64,000 nt of DNA from Eucommia ulmoides (Eukaryota; Streptophyta; Magnoliopsida; Garryales; Eucommiaceae): the NCBI GenBank assembly GCA_016647705.1, contig CM028335.1, positions 7,598,818 through 7,662,817 of the forward strand, in the 5' to 3' direction. Under the pieces are notes generated by a model. That model searched no databases, was not told where the DNA came from, and saw only the letters and a list, made by a program, of their open reading frames with translations. Below, one piece after another: positions 33,519 to 45,057 of the stretch. Positions within the stretch are counted from its first letter, which is position 1; each line of letters begins with the position of its first letter. A program made the position numbers and the translations under genes.

Positions 33519-35471
33519 ATACCCCCAAACTCAAAATTTGGCTAGTCCTCGAGCCAAACACACACTAAAATGAAAAATACAACAAACTGAATTAAATAAC
33601 AGACAACCTAAAAACAATCTAAACATAACAACATGAGAGTTTTAAATTCTTTTAACGGCCTAGTTATTGTTCCCTCAACAACCGCCAGTTATATCGCGTT
33701 CAGGCGGTAACACACAGCATGTAATGTTCTAGAATTTTGACATGCAATAATGGTGAACGCTATTTTAGATCCTTTAAACGTGTTAGTGCGAGACTCAATA
33801 ATATAATTATATAACGATCGGATTGGATTATCCACCAACGAAATTCACGAGTTAAGGATTACCATAAGCAGGATTGGGGTCCACTCTCCACTAATGTAGG
33901 TTTAGTAGTTCATGAAGATCTTTAGGGCTTGGTTCGGTTAAGGTAAATTTGGCCAAGGGTAATTTGGAATAGAAAACGGGTTAACGTTGTTAACTTAACA
34001 TTACCCAAGGCTCAATGCTTGACACATTCACTCTCGAATCCCTATAAAAAGATTGGAAAACAATCCTGAACATGCATTTAAGACCGACATACTCACTTGT
34101 CAAAAGAAACGGAAATAAAAAGCGTATTTACATTTTATTCTTTTTTTTTCAACGAACACACCCCTAAACTTATTTGATTGTTACAATTGAAGGGGTGTGT
34201 GAAATACAAATGAAAACCGACAAGTGAGTACTCAAATACCGAACCAATTAGAAGTTCGCCCAAAACCCAACTGCTCACATTAAGAAGCCTTTGCAACGGC
34301 TAACTTGATTCACTCAAATGTGCCTTTGGTTTAGCGATAAAGGACTGGAAGGAATTCAATTGGTCGTGGTATTGGTTTATGTGTTCTGAATTGAATTTGC
34401 ATTTAGGCTTCAATAGGGTGACGGGGGATAAACATTTTACAAGGTAAGCTTCAAAGGCTCAAGCAACAAAGAGAATGCCTAAATTACATCTCCTGAACTA
34501 CCTTGCCTAGGATTTCGCCTCAAGCTTCCCCTCAATCAAGTTCTAGAACCTTTAATGTGTCATGAATTTGGTTAATCGATAATTATCCTCAAATCAATTG
34601 AATGACTATATATTGAGTTTATGTGTTCGTGCATATTAGGATCTACAATAATTGTGACCAAAACGCATAGTCAAGCACACAGAATCACATATGCATGGGT
34701 ACTACCCTTGACTTCGAAAACAACCAGGGGTGATTTTCATCATCGGGTAACGGCCCAGATGAACACAAAACTCAACATATAAACAACAACACAAAAACAT
34801 AAACACATTCTAACCTAAACACACATGCAATACGGAAAAATAATAACACATAAAGTAACATACTACTACTACACATCACTTCCGAACTCAAAATGGACAG
34901 TGTCCTCAACGATCCCAATCATCAATCTCAACATATGAAATTTAAAGCATGCTGACGAAGGGTGTTTAGAACACTTACCTGAGAGGCGAGAGGGTCTCGC
35001 CTCCGATTCAAGTCGGATGGGATGGAACAAAAAGAATTGCTTGGGTTGCCTCCCAAGAAGCGCGTGGTTTAATGTCCTCGGCCTGACATTTTCAGAATGC
35101 CCTCAAGATTGGCGAGATTTTGCTTTGGATGGCTCAATCTTTCAACGAAACGCCTCATTGGCTTATGTGCTTGGCCAAGCACAATAAAACGGATTGGAAT
35201 CCCGTCGAAAAGGATGCATCAATACCCGTCGATCTAACATCGGCACGTACCATGCATAAGAAACAAAAACAAAACTACAAACAAAAATTATATACAAAGA
35301 AATGCCTAAAGTAAAATTAGGTCATTTACACACAATATCAATAATAACAACTTCGCCAATCCTAGTAATACGAAACACTTGCTTCTCCTATCTAAAACTC
35401 AAGTCCGGAGCCGTTATCGCGTTTTTCTGACAATAACATCAAAACAATCCCCGGCAACGGCGCCAAAAACT
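33519..35471 (-). other. Non-coding interior of the LARD
   Basis: No gag-pol frame of useful length is present; the longest plus-strand open frame (35120-35314) has no recognisable motif. On the minus strand it contains GCGCTTCTTGGGAGGCAACC, a phrase common in plant non-autonomous LTR elements, and the PBS-like leader at about 35443-35471. Confidence 0.75.
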
Positions 35472-37191
35472 TGGTAGCGCGGGAAAAACACGCTGCTACT
35501 TACACTCGCAAGTATACGAGGTCTAAGTTTTAGTATAGTGTGATTGTTAAGATCGGGTTATCGTATCCACAGGGATTGTTTTCGTTACTATCAAATACCG
35601 CGTTTGTCGTGACCTAATTTTATCTAGGCGAAAAACAAATATAATTAATTAATTAAACTAATACTAATATAACTTAAATTAACTACACTATTATGCTAAT
35701 ATGTTTTAGGGTGAAGAATTGTATAGGGATTAACGTGTTAACAAATACATGTTCGATTCCAATTTACTCGCGTTTACGTTGTTCGACCTATTTGACAACC
35801 TTGGTACGTAAACTCCACTGCCACTTCTTTCGAGTGTAAGACGGGAGAATACATGACTTCGAGTCAACGAAGAAGTCCCCCTTAATGTCTTAATGACCCT
35901 AGGTCACGTGAGTCTCGCCCAGCGTCATTGATTGCACACAATCTAACTCCCTCCCGGGTTATTGGATCGTCGCGTTGTATTTACCCTATCGACAATCTCC
36001 GTTCTAAAACTCCCTCGTCACCTCTTCCGAGTGTATAACGAGGAATATAACGCAACTTCGAGCCAACGAAGAGGTCCCCCTCAACGTCGTAACAACCCTA
36101 GGTAGCGTGTGTCTTGCCCTACGTCATTGATTATCCACGATTCAAACCCCGACTGGGTTATAGAATCGTGGCGTTTGTTTACCGTAATCCGAATCCGGGG
36201 TTTTGTCAAAACCCCGTATTCTCCATTTATCAATCCAAGCATAATAAACAAACAATACGATAAATACAATCAAACTACGAAGAACAATCACAAACGAAAC
36301 ACCGAAATCATCCAAACGACGTATTTATAAATATTAGGTTAATCCCTACTACAATCCATTATTAACTCGGGGCCATAGCCACATATACAATGAAATAACG
36401 AGCTAAATATGCTCACATGCTCCTAAGATAAAGAAATAAGGAAAAACGATCGAAGAACTTAGCCTCGTCCGAAGATAAACCGCTAAGAACGCTCAACGAT
36501 CGATTCACCGTCTTCTCCACTTCGGGATGTGAGCTCCACCACTAAAAATTCCCAACCCTTGGCTTAACTATAGCCTAAGGGGCTAAAAAATGCAAGAGAG
36601 ATAAGAGAGATACCGGCCAAGGGGGAGGAGAGGGGATATTTATAGCAAAAATATCCTAAAAATATCTTAAGACTGTGCAGGGAAAATCCGCCTAGGCGGT
36701 GAAAATTGCGCCTAGGCAGAATTAGGTCGGTTAAGTCTGATCGCCTGGGCGGTGAAGTAGGCGGTGGACTGGAGAACATTCTGTTGGATTTTCGCCTAGG
36801 CGGTAGAAATTTCGCCTAGGCGAGCGGCTGTGAGTAGCCCTTCTACGTCCTCTGCTGGATTTCTGCCTAAGCGGTAGAATTTCCGCTCAGGCGGTCGTCC
36901 GTTAGTAACATTTTGCTCTTCTCTGCATTTTCACCGCTTAAGCGGTGGTTTGGACGCTTAAGCGGTGGGCCTGTTTCATCTTTTAGCCTCCGAGTTTGTT
37001 TATCCACCGTAACTTTGAACCGCTTTAGTTCGATCTCATCGTTTTAGCTTCAGTTTCCTATTTTTTTGACCCACACACCTGAGTTATACAAAAAGTATGA
37101 AAACTAATTAAAACATAATAAAAATAACTATAAAAATATTTGAAAACTAACCAATTCGGATTGGAAATGGATAGGTTTTTCACACCTATCA
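35472..37191 (-). repeat. 5' LTR of the LARD (right copy)
   Basis: 1720 bp, collinear with 31789-33518 and with the same palindrome array at about 36685-36970. Small differences, such as a missing 'ATATCTAAAA' unit near 36660, show some divergence since insertion. Confidence 0.92.
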
Positions 37192-37359
37192 GCTGGTCCA
37201 ACAGGGTTTGGATATAACCCTGGAGGAAAAATTAGATTTTATGGAGAAAGCAAAGTAGTTGAAGATCAATAAAATGGCGTGCGGTTCTATTCGTGTTTGT
37301 CTTGCAAAGAACATCAAATACTTTATAATGAGAGAGACAATGGTGAAGGCTATCCACAA

Positions 37360-38090
37360 AACAAAAGGGATCCTAAACTATATGTATACTGATGTTTGGG
37401 GTCTAACGAAGACTGCATCTTTGAGTGGAAGACACTGATTTGTTACATTTGTAGATAATTTCTCAAGAAGACTCTGGGTGTATACTATGAAACACAAATA
37501 TCAAGTTCTAGAGATCTTATTGTCTTAGAAAATGATGGTGGAGAATCAAACTGGAAGGAAGATTAAAGTATTGCAATCGGACAACGGTGGTGAATATACG
37601 TCCGATCCATTCTATTCCTTGTGCAAACAAGAAGGAATAGTGATGCATTTTTCTATGAAAAAGACTCCACAATAGAATGGTGTAGCAGAACGTATGAATC
37701 TGACTTTACTTGAAAAAGTAAAGTGCATGCTATCCAATTCCGATTTGACAAAGAGTTTTGGGGCAGAAGCGGTTACTTATGCATATCATCTTATTAACCG
37801 TCTATCTTTTTATTGCATTTGGTGAAAAAAAAACTCCTATTGAAGTATGGTCAGGATCACCTGCTTTAGAATATGATTCTTTATGTATCTTTGGTTTCTC
37901 GACGTTCTTTCACGTCACCGAAGATAACAAACTTGACCCAAGGAAAAATGAGGCCATATTTCTAGGCTTTAGTAGTGGAGTGAAAGGGTTTAGATTATGG
38001 TGCCCTGCATTGAAAAATAATAATCTTGATCTAGGATGTTACTTTCGACGTAAGTAAATTTGTAAAGAAGAAAGTGTCCAATGAAGAGAA
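37360..38090 (+). pseudogene. Copia A integrase
   Basis: The plus strand reads Y-T-D-V-W-G, then F-V-D-N-F-S-R-R-L-W-V-Y, then LQSDNGGEYTS and N-G-V-A-E-R-M-N. These supply the D, D and E of the integrase D-D-35-E triad. The C-terminal part follows (T-P-I-E-V-W-S-G to A-I-F-L-G-F-S-S-G-V-K-G-F). Several in-frame stops and one shift near 37826 break it. Confidence 0.88.
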
Positions 38091-38752
38091 TAAAAAAGAC
38101 AGTCTGGTGCAGCAGGTGGAGATTCAAAGTCCGGCAAATTCTCCTTCAGAAGACACTTATTTAGATAACGAAAATGACAGGGATACAAAAGATAGAATTG
38201 AGGTGGAGCCTTCTCCTCAAAGGCCTCCACAAATTGAAGAAACGATAGCAACTAGCAAACAGAAAAGAATAATTCAAAGACGAACCAAGTTTGCGGATAT
38301 GGTTGCTTATGCCCTACCAATTATTAGTAAAGATATTCCAACCACCTACAAATAAGCTATACAAAGTGCTAAAAGTATGGAATGGAATAAGGCCATGAAT
38401 GAAGAATTGGATTCTTTCCATAAGAATATAACTTGGGAGCTTGTAGAGTTACCAAAATGAAAAAAGGCAATTGGGTGTAAACGGGTATATGCAAAGAAGA
38501 AAGATTCTCATGGGAAGAACGGTGTGAGATTCAAGGCAAGATTGGTTGCAAAAGTGTATGTTCAAATGGAAGGGATTGACTACAATGAAATCTTCTCATC
38601 GGTAGTAAAACATTACTTCATTCAAATTTTACTTGCCTTAGTTACACAATTTGACTTGGAGTTGGCACAACTTGATGTGAAAATTGTTTTTCTGCATGGA
38701 GATTTGAATGAAGAAAACAAAAGGTGTGCAAGCTGCTGTAGATATGACATTT
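38090..38752 (+). pseudogene. Copia A reverse transcriptase, N-terminal half
   Basis: It contains W-N-K-A-M-N-E-E-L-D-S-F, then the R-F-K-A-R-L-V-A-K block, G-I-D-Y-N-E-I-F-S, and L-A-Q-L-D-V-K-I-V-F-L-H-G-D-L. The last supplies the first catalytic Asp region ('QLDVKTAFLHGDL'). Stops occur at about 38353 and 38458. The domain ends at the family D LTR. Confidence 0.88.
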
Positions 38753-39684
38753 TGACCGCCCTGCAAAATTATTTATATTTATTTTATAGTTAACTTTTTT
38801 TTTTTTCCAGAAAATACAAAATACATAAAAAAATAAAAATAAAAATAAATCAAATAAAGAAATAGAAAGAAATGGTAAATAGGAGAAGGGAAAGGAGAGA
38901 GAGATATAAAAATAAATGAGTATCAAGATTCATGGTTTAGAATAGGTTTTTGAAAAAACGAACAAAATCGTGTTGGTTTGGAGCAAATTGAAAAAACAAA
39001 CAAAGCAAGACGAACCGAATGGAAGCATGAACCGTACCCCGCATACGTAAATAGTAACCGTGAACAGTAACTGCATGATTATGAACAGTAATCGCGTGAT
39101 CGTGAACAATGAACTGCGTGATTGTGAACAGTGAACCACGTTTTGAAATTTGTATAATTCCCATTTTTCCCTTCTCAGAGTTTATAAATAGGAGTGTCAT
39201 ATTCATTTGTTGGGAAGGGGAGAGGGAGAGGGGGCAACCAAATTTGAGAGGGAAGTGACCAAAAAAATTGGGGAAATTTGTTTTTAGAGAAGTATTATTA
39301 GATGAGAGAAATTTGGGAGAAACCTTCTTGAGAGAGAATTTTTTTAGAGATAGACGGTTCTTTGGAGAAGAAGAAGAGAAAAGAAGAAGGGAAGAAAATC
39401 TCTAAGTTAAGGTTGTGAACTTTCATCTTTTGTAAATCTTACTTATGCATTTTTTTAAAAAATAAAATAAAATAAGTTGTTATTATACAAAATTTCGGTT
39501 TGTAAATTAGATTTTTGTTTTTGTTTTATATGAACTTGTGATAAATTTATTGAGTAGATAAAACGAGGTGGAAATCTCCCTTCTACTTGAGCAGCTTAGG
39601 AGGGAGATCGCTCCTCATGATATGTAGATTAATTGAAATTAACGTAACTTAGATGTGTGTGTGCATGTGTATATATATATATAT

Positions 39685-42127
39685 ATATATGTCATTGACC
39701 TTCCCTGTCATTTTGCACTATACTAGATACATCTCATGTTTTTTTGCTCAAACACTACTTACCTCCCTTATTGATTAAAAAATAATAATTTTTTTTATTA
39801 TCATACTAATTTTACCCTTGGCTATTTAAAAAATAATTAAATAATAAAAAACTAAAATACATAAATAACCCTTTAATTTATATATATTCATCTCCACCTC
39901 CTACCACCGCACCTACCGCCACCACCACCTCTTACCGCCGTTGTAATGACTCGATTTTCCAGGGTCGCCATACGGTTTCTCCACTTGGAAAAATTGACGC
40001 TAAAACTGAGTATCAACATTTTACTTAATTAAAAGTCTGAGAAATTTTACAATGCGACGTCGATAATTATATTTAATTTATCAAGTCAATTTTAACACAG
40101 TAAATGTTAGATATGATTATTTTACATTTCAATACAATTGTAATTGAAATACAATTATAAATTCAATTAAAACCATTAATAATATAACCATTAATGATAA
40201 CCCTTAAGTATATCATTAACAAACTACTTATTCCCATTTATTATATGATTACTAACCATTAGTCATAATACTCTTTAGTAAGAATATAAGCTTAATCAAC
40301 TTATTCAAATTGTAAGCTTAACCGTTAATCAACAATTATATCCAATTGTTTCAAATTGTTTACTACTTCAACATTTCTAATTGTTTTATTAATCAGCTTG
40401 ATTAATTCAATCAATAAAATCATAACCGTAAATTGAATTATAATCGTAAATTTTACAACTGTAGATAATAAATACAATTATTACAAATTAAATAGGATTT
40501 CAAATAAAATTCCTGTCCCTGTTTCACTCTGACCGGTCCTGCAATCAAAACTATGGGGTTGTGAGCCAACACTCAGTAGAATTTCAACCCCTTTAATACA
40601 TGCATTTAATCAATTCTCAAATAAAACACATAGACATATTTTTCCACATAAAGTCCACATAATAATCCTAAATATTTGACGAAAACTAATAGCTAAAAAT
40701 TAACGACAATTTCCGCATGAATCACTTAATGAGATTAAATACAAATATTAAAAGAATTAGAAATTCTACCTAAAATCCGAAGCTAAAATGCGAACGGAAT
40801 CGCCACAGTATGAATTTTTTCCCCCTTTTTCATCTTACTTTTTTTTCCTCCTTCAAGGCCACCGTAATAATCACGTATAATATATTATTATATATGAATA
40901 TATCTGAGCAAGGTTAATCTTCCATAATCTCATATGGTTTACATATATATCCTTCCATTTATAGTTCCTGTCATAACCTCACTCAATATACTAGTATATA
41001 TAGAATTAACCTAAGGATCAATTCGCATAGCACGTGTCATGTGGACATCTCCCTATATTATTTGGTTAATAGTAATTTCCTTCTTTTAGAAGGAAACTAC
41101 TTTAACCATTTATTTATTTATTACATAATGCCCCATTTAAAATAGAAAAAATATTAATTATATATCAAAACTCTTAAAATTATATTTTAAATAACATAAT
41201 AGTTCCAAAATTTTAAAAATCAATTTAAAATTAACAATTAACCTCCAAAAATTATCATATATTATTATACCTTAAAATTTTTAAACGATCCCAAAAATAT
41301 TAAATTTGTAAAATAATATTTTCAAAATATAAATTTTTGGGTTATTACAACCGCCACCACCCACCACCCGTCGCCATCTCCCACCGCCACCACATACCCA
41401 ACACCGCCTCTCACCGCCGCCGCCCACCACCACCCGTCTCACCCTCCGCCACCTCCTACCGTCACTTTCTATTGCCACCATCTACCACCCTCCGCCACCT
41501 CCCACCGCCTCCACCTACCACCTACCACCGCCACTACCCATCCCCATTTAAAAAAAAAAAAAAAAAAAAAAAAAATTAACCATTTTATTAAAAAAACAAT
41601 TAACCCTTTCATTAACCCTTTTCTCTTTCTCTCTGGAGGTGGTGGGGGTTGGTGGTGGCGGCAACGGTAGGCGGTGGCGATAGGTAGTGGTGGTGACAAT
41701 GAGTGGTGGTGGGGGAGTTGGGCGGTAGGTGGTGGGAGGTGGTGGTAGGAGTTGGGCGGTGGCGGTAGGAGGTGGCGGTGGGAGTTGGGCAGTGGCGGTA
41801 GGAGGTAGTATTGGGTGGCTGCAGTAGGAGGTAGCAGGGGTGGTAGGTGGTGGCGACGGTAGGAGGTGGCGGTGACGGTGGGTGGTGGGAGTTGGGTGGT
41901 AGTGAGAGGTAAATATAATTATTTAAAAAGTTAAGGTAAAAAAGTATAACTTTAAAAATATAGGGGTGCTAATGATTTTTTTTTTTAAATAACCTAAGAG
42001 CAATTTTGTTCAAAGGGAGGTAAGCGATGTTTGAGTAAAAAGATAGGGGAAGTCTGGTATTTGCAAAATGATAGAGGAAGTATCTGGTATAATGCAAAAT
42101 AATAGAGGAGGTCAATGACATATACCC
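39685..42127. mobile_element. Long-TIR (foldback or Mutator-type) element with a GGTGGT-rich interior
   Basis: Left end TATGTCATTGACCTTCCCTG and reversed right end TATGTCATTGACCTCCTCTA begin an inverted repeat of roughly 150 bp. It includes CATTTTGCA, ATACYAGATAC, CTCAAACA and CTTACCTCCCTT. Inside it, CCACC-rich DNA on the left (39890-39940, 41350-41530) is mirrored by GGTGG-rich DNA on the right (41635-41905), so the whole block could fold back. The flanks are TA microsatellites, so a target duplication cannot be resolved. No protein is encoded. Confidence 0.65.
39942..41349 (+). repeat. Solo LTR (family E), copy 1
   Basis: Starts TGTAATGACTCG and ends GGGTTATTACA, giving TGTAAT/ATTACA inverted termini. 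It shares TGCAATCAAAACT, GTGAGCCAACRCTCAGTAGA and the end AATAATATTTTxxAAAATAT with 59871-61574. It sits in a CCACC-rich repeat, which blurs any target duplication (GCCGT left, ACCGC right). Confidence 0.75.
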
Positions 42128-43029
42128 TATATATGTGTGTATGCGTGTATGTGTATATATGTGTCTGTGTTTCCTAACTTGTGTTAAATATAATATGTTG
42201 ACTAAACGAGGTGGAAAACTCTTTGCCTTCTACTTGAGTAGTTTAGAAAGGAGATCGCTCCCCTCGATATGTAGATTAATTGAAATTGACCTAACTTAAG
42301 TATATATGTTTGCGAGTGTGTATGTGTGTGTGTTTTCCTAACTTGTGTTAAATATAATGTGTTGACTAAACTAGGTGGAAAACTTCTTGCCTTCTACTTG
42401 AGTGGTTTAGAAGGGAGATCGCTCCCCTCGATATATAAATTAATTGAAATTGACCTAACTTAAAGTGTGTGTGTGTGTGTGTGTGTGTGTTTCTTAACTT
42501 GTGTTAAATTGTAGTGGAAATTTTTCTGCCTTCTGTTTGAGCAGTTTAGAAGGGGAATTGCTCCCCTCAATATGTAAATTCTTTGACATAAGTTAAAAAT
42601 AAAAAAATAAAAAAAATACAAAATATTTTTTTTAGAGAGATTTTCAAAATAAAATAAACATTCGGATTTAAGTTAATTGGACTTAATTGGATATAAGGTA
42701 CCTTTTTCGAACGAACGTCTTGGGGGTCTAACACCTTCCACGAGCGTAACCAACCCCCAAGTCTTTAAATGAATATTTGATTTGACCGTATTTTTTTAGT
42801 CAATTTTTACTTAGACCTTTTAAATTTGTTTTATAAAATTCGGTGACCTGACACACTATTTAAATCTAATACTATGTGGCGACTCCTTATTTAAAAAAAA
42901 AATGGCTTAAGTACTTTTTGAGAAAATCAACGCTTTTAAAAACCCCTTATCATTTATACTTTTATATTTATTTTTTTATTTTATTTCTTTGAAAAATTGA
43001 GGCGCGTGTATTGTGGTTTAAACTTATCT

Positions 43030-43560
43030 CCACGATAGTGGTATTTGAGATTCTATAAATTTATGAAGGTATATAACTTCACGCAAAGTCAATACAATCA
43101 TTGTGTGTACTTCCGTAAATTTGAAAATAGTACCTTTATTTATTTGCTCTTATATGTTGATGATATGTTGATCGCATCTAAGAGTTTGGTGGAGATTGAA
43201 AAGTTGAAATCCCAACTTCGGAAAGAAATTCGACATGAAGGATCTTAGCGAAGCTAAGAAAATTTTGGTATGGAAATTACTCATGATAGAGCGGTTGAGA
43301 CTATGTGGCTAATACAAACAATATTTGAAAAATGTACTAAATCAATTTGGTATGGATGAAAATATCAAACCGGTTAGTACACATTTGGCTCCTTACTTTA
43401 AGTTAAGTGCGGAACTATCACCGAGTACAAATGAAGAAATGATGTGTATGGCTCAAGTGCCGTATGCAAGTTTTATTGGAAGCCTCATGTACGCAATGGT
43501 AGACACGAGACCTAATATTTCTCAAGCTGTTAGTATGGTTAGATAATATATCCATGATCT
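43030..43560 (+). pseudogene. Copia A reverse transcriptase, C-terminal half
   Basis: It reads L-R-F-Y-K-F-M, then S-Q-Y-N-H-C-V-Y-F, then LLLYVDDMLIASKS. The YVDD catalytic box is intact. K-N-V-L-N-Q-F-G-M and A-S-F-I-G-S-L-M-Y-A-M-V-D-T-R-P-N follow. At least one frameshift (about 43248) and several stops break it. Confidence 0.9.
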
Positions 43561-43975
43561 AGAAAATAAGCATTAGGAAGTTGCAAAATGGGTTTTGAGG
43601 TATATCAAAGGTACTAAGGATGTGGGTTTGAAATTTGTGAGAAATCAAATGGAAGTTGAAAGATTTCTCATTGGATATGTGGATTCGGACTACACTAGTG
43701 ATTTGGATAAGCGACGATCTACTACTGGGTATTTATTTACCATGGCTAGTGGTCCAGTCAGTTGAAGGTCTACTTTTGCAGTCCACTGCAGCATTGTCTA
43801 CTACGGAGGCTAAATAAATGGTTGCTGGAGAAGCCATGAAGGAAGCCATTTGGATGCATGGACTGATTTCAGACTTGGGTCTTATTTAGAAATAGGTGAA
43901 GATGTATTTTGACAGTCAAAGCGCAATACATCTAGCAAAGAACCAAGTCCACCATGCTCGGAAAAGAACTTGAAC
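43560..43975 (+). pseudogene. Copia A RNase H, truncated
   Basis: V-L-R-Y-I-K-G-T, G-Y-V-D-S-D-Y-T-S-D-L-D-K-R-R-S-T-T-G-Y and H-L-A-K-N-Q-V-H-H-A are the standard Copia RNase H blocks. The domain stops at about 43975, where sequence switches to opposite-strand gag DNA of Copia B. The last H-x-R-T-K-H block is missing. Confidence 0.85.
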
Positions 43976-45057
43976 ATTTAGATACCTCATCAACAGTGGC
44001 CATTAATGCAAGCATGGATGATCCTTCACTTCCTGATTTTTTTGAACTACTCGATTCGGAATCATCCTAGGTAGCTTTCATTGACTTCTTCCTGCTCTTT
44101 TTTTCTTTCTCCTTCTCCTTTCTTTTCTTATATTTTTTCTTGTCTTTCTTCGGCTCTGGGCATTCGGTTTGGAAGTGGCCAGTCTTATGACAGTTGTAAT
44201 ATTCCACATTGCTTATGTTGAAATTCTTATTTCCTCGGAATGTACGTCAAGTCATCATTCTGAAATTCTTCGTAAGAAGCGCCACATCTTTTTCTTGCTC
44301 ACTATCAAGACTCACATCATCACTGCCACCATCTTCCTTATTTTACTGAACCTTCAATGCCAATGATTTCTTTTTGATATTTCTGGTGTCATCCTCATCT
44401 CGAATTTCCATCTCATGCGTTATTAGGTTGCCAATGAGGTCATCAATTTCATACTTTGAAAGATCATTCGCTTCCTCAATCGCAATCACCTTCGACTCCC
44501 ATACTTTAGTTAAAGATCTCAAGATCTTTTGAACTTTATCCTTCATAATGTATGGATTTCCGAGTTGATTCAAATGGTTGCAGATATTGTTGAACCGTGT
44601 GTACATCTCTTGAATCGATTCTGCTTCACCCATTCTGAATAATTTGAATTATCGGATTAAGGCATTGATTTTTTACTGCTTCACTTGACTAGTTCCTTCG
44701 TGAGTAACATGCAATTAGTCACATATCTCTTTCGCCAATCCGCAACTTGAGACCTTGGAATATTCATTAGCATCTAAAGAACAAAACATAATGTTAATAT
44801 CTTGAGAATTTATAGAAAGCTTCTGTTTGTCAGAAGTTCTCGGTTGCTAATTTTTCGGACCATCCTCAATAATTAGCCACACATCGTAATTAGTGGCATG
44901 GAGAAATGCAATCATTCTGTCTTTCCAGAATGAGTAGTTTTCACCTGCAAATAAAGGTGAATGGTGTATAGATTGTCCCTCACCTAGTGTGCCTATTAGT
45001 TGCATCATGTGATCTTTGTTAGCTAGTGTATCAAGCTAAACCAGCTATGATATCAAT
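43976..45057 (-). pseudogene. Second, partial Copia B interior (gag only)
   Basis: This runs from a PBS-like site beside the middle LTR (minus-strand ATTGATATCATAGC, about 45040-45057) through a gag frame (44633-44343: M-Y-T-R-F-N-N-I-C-N-H-L-N-Q-L-G-N-P) to a Lys-rich stretch at 44090-44150. It is closely similar to 53937-55064. It ends at 43976 within RNase H of Copia A, at the shared phrase AAGAACTTGAA. Together with 45058-57876 it gives the order LTR, interior, LTR, partial interior on the minus strand. Confidence 0.85.

Larger units (their letters stand above)
31789..37191 (-). mobile_element. Non-autonomous LTR element (LARD-like), 5.4 kb, family C
   Basis: Two near-identical LTRs (31789-33518 and 35472-37191) flank a 1.95-kb non-coding interior, with the perfect 5-bp target duplication GCTGG at 31784-31788 and 37192-37196. 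On the minus strand the LTR starts TGATAGGTGTG and ends CGCTACCA. Just after the 5' LTR comes TTTTTGGCGCCGTTGCCGGGG, the leader/PBS phrase of many plant LARD and Gypsy elements. A T-T-T-G-G-G-G-G-T-A-T polypurine-like tract precedes the 3' LTR. No gag or pol can be read inside, so mobility would need proteins from another element. Confidence 0.92.
39530..42590. repeat. About 165-bp tandem repeat (four units), split by an insertion
   Basis: Units at about 39545, 42195, 42358 and 42500 share GAGGTGGAAA, CTTCTACTTGAG, GGGAGATCGCTCC and ATGTAGATTAATTGAAATT, followed by a TG/TA microsatellite. The long-TIR element 39685-42127 sits between unit 1 and unit 2. Confidence 0.8.
38753..43008 (+). repeat. 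Solo LTR (family D), expanded by nested insertions
   Basis: It starts TGACCGCCCTG, like the reversed copy at 18548-20721. Its distal part (about 42600-43008) matches that copy (CGGTGACCTGACACACTATT, ATGTGGCGACTCCTTATTT, ending near GGCGCGT). The interior holds a roughly 165-bp tandem repeat and a long-TIR element, which in turn holds another solo LTR. It interrupts Copia A RT. About 100 bp of RT seem lost at the junction. Confidence 0.7.

Noticed and set aside
35120-35314. Possible small gene in the LARD interior
   Set aside because: 65-codon frame lacking motifs or a sister copy to test conservation; the element is otherwise non-coding.
41281-41699. Proline/histidine- and glycine/arginine-rich open frames
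   Set aside because: They are translations of CCACC/GGTGG repeats of the foldback element, open on both strands, without motifs.
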